Source: JACPSX01 sp035288405 [NCBI: bacterium] (GTDB taxonomy: Bacteria > JACPSX01). From it: a stretch of DNA of 16,583 nucleotides. Shown here in pieces: positions 6,577 through 13,349 of the stretch; positions within the stretch are counted from its first letter, which is position 1; each line of letters begins with the position of its first letter. The position numbers and the translations under genes were made by a program. The stretch lies in the NCBI GenBank assembly GCA_035288405.1, contig DATEAK010000266.1:1-16583 (forward strand), read 5' to 3'. The notes below the pieces were generated by a model that searched no databases, was not told the DNA's origin, and was given only the letters and a program-made list of their open reading frames with translations.

Positions 6577-7833
6577 ATGGTCGCCAAAGAAACCGAACTT
6601 CTTCCACCAAAGCGTCTTCATTATGGCTGGATCGTCACCGGGGTGAGCCTTCTCGCAGTAATGGGAGCAGTGGGCTTCGGACGGTTCGCCTACACCCCGC
6701 TGCTCCCCAGCATGAAGGTCGCCATGAACCTGACCTACACGGAGACGGGCCTCTTGGGAACCGGGAATTTCATCGGTTATCTCCCCTTCTCTCTCCTCGG
6801 AGGTTTGCTGGCTTTCCTTTACGGCCCTCGGCTCCTGATTGCCATTTCCCTGGTTGTCGTTGGCGTCAGCATGATCCTGACGGGAGCTTCCGAGGTATTT
6901 CTCTTCGCCTTAGTGATGCGTTTTCTCACAGGGGTGGGGAGCGGAGGCACGAACGTTCCAGTCATGGGGTTGATCTCGTCCTGGTTTTCTCCCAGGAGGC
7001 GGGGTTTAGGCGCAGGGATCCTGGTTTGCGGATCAAGCTTGGGGCTGATCAGCTTCCGATTCTACATCCCGGCACTGCTGGCGCTTCCGGGGGGGAGCGG
7101 CTGGAGAGTTGCGTGGTATGCACTGGGAGGAGCAACTCTGTTCCTTGCTCTCCTGAGCGCTCTTCTCCTGCGGAATCATCCCGCTGAGAAGGGCTTGGCA
7201 CCCATCGGGTCCCCGCAGGCCTCGCTGCAGCCTGGTGCACAGAAGGTGGGACGCCCCACGCTCGCGCAAATGTTCGCGACATGGCCTCGTCTTTACCGCC
7301 TTGCACAACTCTACTTCTTGTTTGGTTTCTCCTACGTCATTTACCTGCAATTCTTCAACGCGTATCTGGAGCGGGAGCGCGGCCTGGCTCCGACCGCTTC
7401 CAGTTCGTTCCTTTTCCTGATCGGACTGGTCAGCGTCTTGAGCGGTCCCTTGTGGGGGAGCGTCTCGGATCGCCTGGGGCGAAAGGCCGGCCTGGCCATC
7501 GTCTTCGGTCTACAAGGGACTTCGCAGATCCTGCTGGCTTACGCCCACACCCCGGGAATGTTCACAGCGGCCAGCTTGCTCTTCGGTATCTCAGTCTGGA
7601 GCATTCCTTCCATCATGGCAGCGGCGGCTGCCGACCAAGTAGGCCCTCGTTTGGCACCGGCCGGTCTCGGTTTCATCACCGTGGTTTTCGGGATTGGACA
7701 AGCTCTGGGCCCTGCACTGGCAGGCTACCTGGCGGACTTCACGGGCACTTTCGTGACGGGATTCCTCGTCGCTTCCGTCGCGGGTTACCTGGGAATGGTT
7801 GGATCCCTCACTCTAAAGATTCAGGAAGAATAA
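6577..7833 (+). CDS. Major facilitator superfamily transporter, YbfB/YjiJ-like
   Basis: 418-aa membrane protein with 12 predicted helices in two halves joined by a soluble loop at about 205-235. The first helix carries GFGRFAYTPLLPSM (33-46), a mark of the YbfB/YjiJ group. The loop between helices 8 and 9 has the MFS signature GSVSDRLGRK (about 292-301). The substrate cannot be read from sequence; small organic acids are a guess from the broader family. It is the only plus-strand gene of the window and is divergent from the flavoprotein gene. The ATG at 6577 has no Shine-Dalgarno sequence, only an A-rich stretch, and may start a leaderless message. Its stop lies 6 bp from the stop of the convergent acyl-CoA dehydrogenase gene. 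Confidence 0.92.
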   Translation: MVAKETELLPPKRLHYGWIVTGVSLLAVMGAVGFGRFAYTPLLPSMKVAMNLTYTETGLLGTGNFIGYLPFSLLGGLLAFLYGPRLLIAISLVVVGVSMILTGASEVFLFALVMRFLTGVGSGGTNVPVMGLISSWFSPRRRGLGAGILVCGSSLGLISFRFYIPALLALPGGSGWRVAWYALGGATLFLALLSALLLRNHPAEKGLAPIGSPQASLQPGAQKVGRPTLAQMFATWPRLYRLAQLYFLFGFSYVIYLQFFNAYLERERGLAPTASSSFLFLIGLVSVLSGPLWGSVSDRLGRKAGLAIVFGLQGTSQILLAYAHTPGMFTAASLLFGISVWSIPSIMAAAAADQVGPRLAPAGLGFITVVFGIGQALGPALAGYLADFTGTFVTGFLVASVAGYLGMVGSLTLKIQEE

Positions 7834-7839
7834 ATCGGG

Positions 7840-8988
7840 TTACTTCTTTTTGAGGAGTTCGCGGGCGATGATCAGGTGCTGGATTTCCGAGGTCCCCTCG
7901 TAAATTCGGGTGAGCCTCAAGTCTCGGAAGAAGCGCTCGATGGGGAAGTCCTTCATGTAGCCCATGCCACCGTAAATTTGTAGGGCCCGGTCGGCGACCC
8001 GGTTGGCCATTTCGGAGCAGAAAAGTTTGGCCATGGAGGCCTCGGCCCGGATCTCTTCTCCCTGGTCCTTGAGACAGGCAGCGTTATAAACCATCATCCG
8101 GCCTGCGTAGATCTCCGTGGCCGAGTCGGCGAGCATGATCTGCACAGCCTGCTGCTCCGCGATTGGTTTCCCGAACTGCACTCGTTCCGTGGCATATTGC
8201 GTGGACAACTCCAGGAGTTTCTGTGCCGACCCCACACAACAGGAGGCCATGTTCAGGCGCCCCCTGTCCAGAACCTTCATGGCGATCTGGAACCCATCCC
8301 CTTCGCGTCCCAGAACACTCTCGGCCGGCACCCGGCAGTCCTCAAAGACAAGCTCGCAGGTATTGGAACCGCGCTGACCCATCTTGCGGTCGATCCTGCC
8401 CACGGAAAATCCCGAGGTTCCCTTCTCCACAAGGAAGCTCGTAATGCCCCCTCGGGGACCTTTGGCCGGATCCGTGACGGCCAAAACAGTGACCAGATCG
8501 GCAATATCTCCATTGGTGATGAAATGTTTCGTACCGTTCAGGACGTAGTGGTCTCCCCGTCGCACGGCCATGGTCCGGATGTTGGCTGCATCGGAGCCGG
8601 CCGAAGGTTCCGAAAGAGCGAAAGCGGACATCAGTTCACCGCGGGCAAGCCTCGGGAGGTAGCGTTTTTTTTGCTCGGGAGTACCGCTAAGCATCAAGCC
8701 GGTGACCCCCAATCCGTTATTGGTGCTGATGCGAGTGCGGAAGCAGAAATTCGTTTTGGAAAGCTCCTCGAAGACCAGGCAGTTTCCGAGCATGCCGAGC
8801 CCGAGTCCCCCGTATTCCTCGGGAATCGACAGCCCAAAAAGCCCCAACTCCTTCATCTCGTCTACAATTTTGTCGGGGATACGGTCTTCCTCTTCCACCC
8901 GGGCCGAGATGGGCTCTAGCTTTTCCTCCACAAACCGTCGAACGGTCTGTTGCAGCATCTTCATTTCATCGGGAATGTGAAAATCCAT
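7840..8988 (-). CDS. Acyl-CoA dehydrogenase
   Basis: 382 aa, the usual length for the short/medium-chain family. Order: helical N-terminal domain (1-118), FAD-contacting beta domain with LSEPSAGSD (125-133) and the FITNG strand, and C-terminal helical domain with RVQFGKPIAEQQAVQ and GGMGYMKDFPIER. The catalytic base is present as E364 in the motif RIYEGTSEIQ. It should oxidise an acyl-CoA to the 2,3-enoyl-CoA and pass electrons to an electron-transfer flavoprotein, but no etf genes are in the window and chain length cannot be assigned. The ATG has a strong AGGAAGGGAG just upstream. It starts 18 bp after the histidine kinase stop, so the two are probably cotranscribed, an odd pairing. Confidence 0.96.
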   Translation of the reverse strand: MDFHIPDEMKMLQQTVRRFVEEKLEPISARVEEEDRIPDKIVDEMKELGLFGLSIPEEYGGLGLGMLGNCLVFEELSKTNFCFRTRISTNNGLGVTGLMLSGTPEQKKRYLPRLARGELMSAFALSEPSAGSDAANIRTMAVRRGDHYVLNGTKHFITNGDIADLVTVLAVTDPAKGPRGGITSFLVEKGTSGFSVGRIDRKMGQRGSNTCELVFEDCRVPAESVLGREGDGFQIAMKVLDRGRLNMASCCVGSAQKLLELSTQYATERVQFGKPIAEQQAVQIMLADSATEIYAGRMMVYNAACLKDQGEEIRAEASMAKLFCSEMANRVADRALQIYGGMGYMKDFPIERFFRDLRLTRIYEGTSEIQHLIIARELLKKK

Positions 8989-9006
8989 TCTCCCTTCCTC
9001 TCGGTC

Positions 9007-10578
9007 TCAATCCGATTCTTCTTTGCCGATGTCTACAGGTAGAGTAACCCGAAGCGTGGTTCCGCTCTCTTTCCCCAGCTGCTGAGCCTCCTCTTCCACG
9101 ACCGATTCAATTTCGATCTTTCCGCCGTGTTCCTGGACGATTCCGTAACTAATCGACAAACCCAGCCCGGTGCCATCTTCCTTCGTGGTAAAGAACGGAT
9201 CAAACACCATGGGGCGGGCTGCGGGGGGGATTCCCGGGCCCGAATCCTGCACCGTGATTACCACCTGATCCTCCGCCGCCCGAGTCACCAGTCGGAGGGA
9301 TCCTCCCGTTCCCATGGCCTGAACGGCATTGAGGATTACATTCGTAAAGACTTGCTGGAGGCGATCCGCATCGCAGCGGACCAGAGGCAAATCCGCTTCC
9401 AGATGAGTTTCGGTCTTGATCTCCTTGAGTTCCAGATCGTGCCCGACCAGATCCAGGGTTTTCCGCAGAATGTCGTTGACTTGAGCGTATTCCAACTGAA
9501 GTTCCCGCTTCCGGGAAAATTCTCTCAACTCATCGATGATTCTCTTGCAGCGAGAGGCGTCCTCATCAATCTTACGCATGTCCCGGTAGAGGGGGGAATT
9601 CTCACTCACCTCCTCCATGAGCAAGTTGATGTTCATGAGAATGCTCGTGAGAGGATTGTTCAACTCGTGGGCCACCCCGCTGGCCAGCAGGCCGATGGAG
9701 GCCAGTTTCTCGGACTGCCGCAGGGATTCTTCCTTGCGCTTGAGTTCCTCCGTACGCTGGCGCACTTTTTCTTCCAGAGACCGGCTGTACTCCTCAACCC
9801 GTTCCTTGTAGGTCGCCAATTCCGCGATCATCGCGTTAAAAGACCGTCCCAGCTCCCCGATTTCGTCCGCCTCCCCCGCCTCCACCCGGTAACTCAGATC
9901 CCCTTGAACGATCCGCTTGGTTCCCAGAGAAAGCTGGCGAATGGGCTTTGAAATTTTCTGGGAGACGAAAAACCCGGTGACCACTGCCAGTCCCACTACC
10001 GTGGCTGTGAAGATAAACAGGAGGTTGGTTGCCTGGCGGCTTACCAGGCGGGACTGTTCCCGAAGCTCCTCGACCCGTTTCAGAAGAGCCCCATCCATGA
10101 TTTTGGTCTGGCTTAGGACTTCCTCCGTCGTTCGGACAATCCGCGTCATAATATCGATCCCTTCCGGACTGCGCAGGGGATCTCTCAGGGAAAAAAGCTC
10201 ATCGGCCAATTTCTTTACCTTGGTAATGTCAGGAGAGATAACGCTGACCATCTCCCGAGGCCTCTTGCTGGACCCGTGGCAAAAGGCCGTACCACAGCTT
10301 TGCAACTGCTTTTGTACGCCCTGCATGAGAACGGCAAAGTGGACCTCGGCCCCCGGGTCCGCCTGGAGAAGGTAGCTATTGATCGGATCCGAGAGCTCGG
10401 CCAAGGAAAGATTCAAAGCGCGGGTGGCTTCCAGGGAGCGGCTGATTTCCTCAAGCTGGCGGGCAATGTTGACGAGCTCCCTTTGGGCGTAAAAGCTCAC
10501 CCCTCCCAGGATGAGAGCTTCCGGGAGAACGACCAGAAGGAACGCCAGGACCAGCTTTCGCAGAATCGGGCTGCTCAT
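9007..10578 (-). CDS. Membrane histidine kinase with a possible heme-binding CX4CH motif in its external domain
   Basis: 523 aa. TM1 (about 8-28), an extracytoplasmic helical domain (29-184), TM2 (about 185-206), HAMP (206-258), a coiled coil (about 255-292), HisKA with H304 in SGVAHELNNPL, and a HATPase domain with N417, DSGPG (445-449) and GTGLGL (469-474). All catalytic motifs are intact. The external domain carries CGTAFCH (C95, C100, H101), a CX4CH arrangement known as a variant c-type heme site in some cytochromes, so redox or gas sensing is plausible but unproven. NtrB-like kinases of this design usually pair with NtrC-type regulators; one lies at 3609-5015 on the same strand. The ATG at 10578 has no clear Shine-Dalgarno sequence. 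The gene precedes the acyl-CoA dehydrogenase by 18 bp. Confidence 0.95.
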   Translation of the reverse strand: MSSPILRKLVLAFLLVVLPEALILGGVSFYAQRELVNIARQLEEISRSLEATRALNLSLAELSDPINSYLLQADPGAEVHFAVLMQGVQKQLQSCGTAFCHGSSKRPREMVSVISPDITKVKKLADELFSLRDPLRSPEGIDIMTRIVRTTEEVLSQTKIMDGALLKRVEELREQSRLVSRQATNLLFIFTATVVGLAVVTGFFVSQKISKPIRQLSLGTKRIVQGDLSYRVEAGEADEIGELGRSFNAMIAELATYKERVEEYSRSLEEKVRQRTEELKRKEESLRQSEKLASIGLLASGVAHELNNPLTSILMNINLLMEEVSENSPLYRDMRKIDEDASRCKRIIDELREFSRKRELQLEYAQVNDILRKTLDLVGHDLELKEIKTETHLEADLPLVRCDADRLQQVFTNVILNAVQAMGTGGSLRLVTRAAEDQVVITVQDSGPGIPPAARPMVFDPFFTTKEDGTGLGLSISYGIVQEHGGKIEIESVVEEEAQQLGKESGTTLRVTLPVDIGKEESD

Positions 10579-10727
10579 TGGCTCAAGATCGCAGGAGGAG
10601 CATGAGGATCGACTTCACCGGGGATGCCCCCCGGACAACCGACGAGTTTGCGTTCAATTGCTTGTCGCGAATTCTCTGTTCTCCACTCCGCAAACAATCC
10701 GGAAGTCCAGGGGGCCGGCCCGGGAAA
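10579..10727 (-). other. Intergenic gap between the EB_dh-like gene and the histidine kinase gene
   Basis: 149 bp without a gene. Just after the EB_dh-like stop on the minus strand is the 10-bp palindrome GGGCCGGCCC, and closer to the kinase a stem CCGGGG-GGCAT-CCCCGG. Neither is followed by a T-tract, so neither is a clear terminator. No convincing promoter for the kinase is visible. Confidence 0.3.
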
Positions 10728-11759
10728 TTACTTGCCGAAGGCCAGCTTGCTGGGACCGCCGGCAAAGGCATGGCGGACCGAAGCGTTATCGAACGCGGCC
10801 ATGCCAAACGCATACTGCTTGCTCAGGTCATCAAACTGGACATCATACTTGCTGCCGGTCTTCAGCTTGCGGGAAATTTCCAGCGTCCAGACCCCCTTGC
10901 TCCAGGAGGCATTGGCGCTGATGTCCCCACGATCGCCCTCAAATGGAGCGACCATGATCCCGGCGACTTCATTCCCCGCCTTGTACTTGCCGTCATCAAA
11001 GGGCTCCTTGTCCTTGTCCAGAATCCAGTACGGAGGAGCGGGCTTGTTCCCCTTGGCGGCGAATTTGGGCATCTTCTTGTCGTCGGTCTGGTTATCGACG
11101 TATCCGCCCCCCGTCTTGGGGTCGGTCTTTCTCCCGGCATTCGGGGACTTGTCCTTGTCGTATGGAGTGTTATCCAGGTACTGATCATCGATCTGCCCCA
11201 CGGGGTTCGTGCGCACCGCCTTCCAGTGCCACATATCTGCCAATTCCCCCGGATTCGCCGTGTACATGTTCCCGTAAGGCTTCCCGGCCTCCCCGGCGTG
11301 GCAGGCGACCATGCACCCCGCGGATTCAAAGGCCGGGGCGCTGATGTTCCAGATCACGGACACCTTATCTTCGTAGACCTTGTTGTTGTCCCCCCCCTTG
11401 TCATTGGGGTCTTTGAGCTTCACCCAGGAGCCATCGGCCTGCTTCTTCCAGGGGGAGCGCTGGTAGCTGCGGGTTTTGTCGCCCCATTGGGCCAGGAAGA
11501 AAACTTCCGTGTCCGTGTAGACAGCCTTCAAGGTCACTTCCGTGCCGCCGTTCGGAGGGAAATTGGCACCCGCGGACAGAGGGATCTTGATCGCCTTGGC
11601 CTGTTTCCACAGCGCATCCACTTTCCCGTCCAGCACTGGCCCCTTGGCGACCTTCTTGGCCGTCAGGAGGCTTGATTGCTGCGCATATCCTCCCGTCATC
11701 CACAAGGCCGCGGCTGCAAAGGCCAGCAAGATGGCAAAAACCACAAACCGCTTTTTCAT
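10728..11759 (-). CDS. Exported ethylbenzene-dehydrogenase-related (EB_dh) heme protein with CX3CH
   Basis: 343 aa with a clear signal peptide (MKKR, hydrophobic core 5-22, cleavage probably after GGYA at 23-26). The rest is a beta-rich domain like the gamma subunit of DMSO-reductase-family enzymes (ethylbenzene, dimethylsulfide and (per)chlorate enzymes, NxrC-like), which carry one heme and pass electrons outside the cytoplasm. Seen marks are LDGKVDALW near the mature N-terminus, CMVACH (C149, C153, H154), the conserved DMWHWK (175-180), PYWILD, VAPFEGDRGDI and VRHA at the end. CX3CH is not the usual CX2CH, so covalent heme is possible rather than sure. The frame is open 25 codons further upstream, but the ATG at 11759 is followed by the signal peptide and preceded by AAAAGGAG. 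It lies 97 bp after ahbD. No molybdopterin partner is in the window. Confidence 0.88.
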   Translation of the reverse strand: MKKRFVVFAILLAFAAAALWMTGGYAQQSSLLTAKKVAKGPVLDGKVDALWKQAKAIKIPLSAGANFPPNGGTEVTLKAVYTDTEVFFLAQWGDKTRSYQRSPWKKQADGSWVKLKDPNDKGGDNNKVYEDKVSVIWNISAPAFESAGCMVACHAGEAGKPYGNMYTANPGELADMWHWKAVRTNPVGQIDDQYLDNTPYDKDKSPNAGRKTDPKTGGGYVDNQTDDKKMPKFAAKGNKPAPPYWILDKDKEPFDDGKYKAGNEVAGIMVAPFEGDRGDISANASWSKGVWTLEISRKLKTGSKYDVQFDDLSKQYAFGMAAFDNASVRHAFAGGPSKLAFGK

Positions 11760-11856
11760 GCCCCCGTTCTCCTTTTCAGTCTCACAGTGTTTCCCCTCCC
11801 ACCCCAGGACGCTCAAGGATTGAGACCGCTCCACATCCTTTCAAGACCGGACCTTC

Positions 11857-12945
11857 TCAATACTCCGGCAAAGAGGATAAGTCCGTTTTGCTCTGGACCT
11901 TCGGGGTGTAAATACAGTAGGGCTCTTCCGCCATATAGTCTCCCGTTTCGGAGAAAGCCCGCGCCCGGCACCCCATGCATACCTTGATATACTCGCACAA
12001 ACCACACTTTCCCTGCAAGAGTTCATAGTGGCGCAACCGGTCAAACACCGGGGACTGCTCCCACACCTCCCGCAGGCGTTGAGTTCGGATATTGCCGGCA
12101 GTCACGGGCAGGTAGCCGCAGGGGAAGACCTCCCCTTTGTGAGAGACAAAGCAGACTCCGGAACCCGCCAGGCACCCCTTGGTCATGGCTTCCATGCCCT
12201 GGCGCGGCAGATCGAGGTGGCGCCCTTCTTCTCTGGCCTTCTCCCTGAGGATGCGGAAATAATGGGGGGCGCAAGTAGCCCGCGTGTGCAGAGCCTTCTC
12301 GCGGCTCTTCCGGTAAAGCCACAGAAGCACATCCTCGTACTTCTCGGGTGACAGCATTTGATCGCCGGCAATTTCCACCCCGCAGCCCACGGGGACCAGC
12401 ATAAAAATGTGCAAGGCATCGGCCCCCAGGCTCACACAGAGACGATATAGGTCTTCCAATTGCTCTACATTGTGGCGAGCCACGGTGGAGTTGATCTGAA
12501 CGCTGATTCCTTCGGCGCGCAGATCCCGAATCCCATTCAGAGCCGCCTGGAAGGATCCCGGAATCCCCCGGAAGCGATCGTGGGTCTCGTAGTCGGCACC
12601 ATCGAGGCTCACCGAAACCCGGCGAATTCCCGAGGAACGCACCTGGGCTGCCGTTTGACGGTCTACGAGAGTCCCGTTCGTGGCCAGGGCCACCGGGAGC
12701 CCGCGTTTCCCGGCATAGCGGGCGATCTCGAAAATGTCCGGGCGGTAGAGAGGTTCCCCCCCGCTTAGAATGAGGATGGGGCGGCCCAACTCGGTAAGAG
12801 CTTCGATAAATGCAAAGGCCTCCTGTGTGGTTAAATCACTGCGAGCCAGGGTCTTACTGACCTCCAGCCGCCGGCAGTGCTTGCATTCCAAGTTGCAGCC
12901 TACCGTACTTTCCCAAAAGACAAGCTTTAAGGCAGGAGTTTGCAT
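11857..12945 (-). CDS. ahbD: AhbD-type heme b synthase (radical SAM/SPASM, Fe-coproporphyrin III decarboxylase)
   Basis: 362-aa radical SAM enzyme. The SAM [4Fe-4S] site is CNLECKHC (C17, C21, C24), with SGGEP (61-65) for SAM binding. The C-terminal SPASM part has Cys at 258, 265, 276, 314, 317, 323, 326 and 344, including KGCLAGSGVCFVSHKGEVFPC and CGLCEYIKVCMGCRARA. These stretches and ATCAPHYFRI (223-232) match my memory of AhbD more closely than of NirJ or AhbC. AhbD converts Fe-coproporphyrin III to heme b by two oxidative decarboxylations in the siroheme-dependent pathway of sulfate reducers, archaea and some other anaerobes. The other ahb genes are not here. The ATG at 12945 follows AGAAG, a modest Shine-Dalgarno sequence. 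Neighbours are a P-II-like gene 49 bp upstream and the heme protein gene 97 bp downstream. NirJ-like heme d1 activity is the main alternative. Confidence 0.88.
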   Translation of the reverse strand: MQTPALKLVFWESTVGCNLECKHCRRLEVSKTLARSDLTTQEAFAFIEALTELGRPILILSGGEPLYRPDIFEIARYAGKRGLPVALATNGTLVDRQTAAQVRSSGIRRVSVSLDGADYETHDRFRGIPGSFQAALNGIRDLRAEGISVQINSTVARHNVEQLEDLYRLCVSLGADALHIFMLVPVGCGVEIAGDQMLSPEKYEDVLLWLYRKSREKALHTRATCAPHYFRILREKAREEGRHLDLPRQGMEAMTKGCLAGSGVCFVSHKGEVFPCGYLPVTAGNIRTQRLREVWEQSPVFDRLRHYELLQGKCGLCEYIKVCMGCRARAFSETGDYMAEEPYCIYTPKVQSKTDLSSLPEY

Positions 12946-12994
12946 CGTTTACTTCTTCCCCCCCAGAATAATTTCCCAGTCATCCGCATGACCT

Positions 12995-13306
12995 TCAACC
13001 GCAATGCTCCACGGGAATCACTGCAATTCTCATGTTGGAATGGGCCGGATCGGTCTTTTTGAATTCGACCAGCGTATCGAAAAGCGGACGTGCCAGTCTC
13101 CCGGACACCAGGATCGAAAAAACTTCTTCATTGCCCGGCCATACCGCCGTGCCGAAGTGCCTGCCGTCGGCATCGGTGCCGCAGACCCGTGAGCAGGTCG
13201 TATATTCGGACTCGCCGAAATTATCCAGGATTTGGGCAATCAGATCGTGCAGGTGGGAGTGACAGGTAATCCGGATATATTTCGCCCCCTCCGTGTCCTT
13301 GAGCAT
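12995..13306 (-). CDS. Small P-II/GlnB-like protein
   Basis: 103-aa soluble protein with the beta-alpha-beta-beta-alpha-beta pattern of the GlnB/CutA-type ferredoxin-like fold: strand KYIRITC, helix SHLHDLIAQILDNFG, strand YTTCSRVCGTD, loop GRHFGTAVWPGNE, strand VFSILVS, helix RLARPLFDTLVEFKK, strand MRIAVIPVEHC. I recall similar short P-II-like proteins with the HxGTxVWPG loop, but without an assigned ligand. The T-loop tyrosine of true GlnB is not recognisable, so nitrogen signalling should not be assumed. Cys15, Cys38, Cys42 and Cys102, and His16, His18 and His50, are numerous for its size and might bind metal. The ATG at 13306 follows GGAG very closely. It sits 43 bp after nfnB and 49 bp before ahbD. 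Confidence 0.72.
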   Translation of the reverse strand: MLKDTEGAKYIRITCHSHLHDLIAQILDNFGESEYTTCSRVCGTDADGRHFGTAVWPGNEEVFSILVSGRLARPLFDTLVEFKKTDPAHSNMRIAVIPVEHCG

Positions 13307-13349
13307 AACTCCAGACCCCCAGGTCTCTCCGGATCTCTCTCGGAGCGCA

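Noticed and set aside
10711-10720. GGGCCGGCCC palindrome as a terminator after the EB_dh-like gene
   Set aside because: No T-tract follows on the minus strand; a self-complementary GC string without a loop is not a terminator.
10578-11675. Plus-strand open frame of 365 codons opposite the EB_dh-like gene
   Set aside because: The minus strand encodes a signal peptide and conserved EB_dh motifs; the plus-strand frame has no domain pattern.
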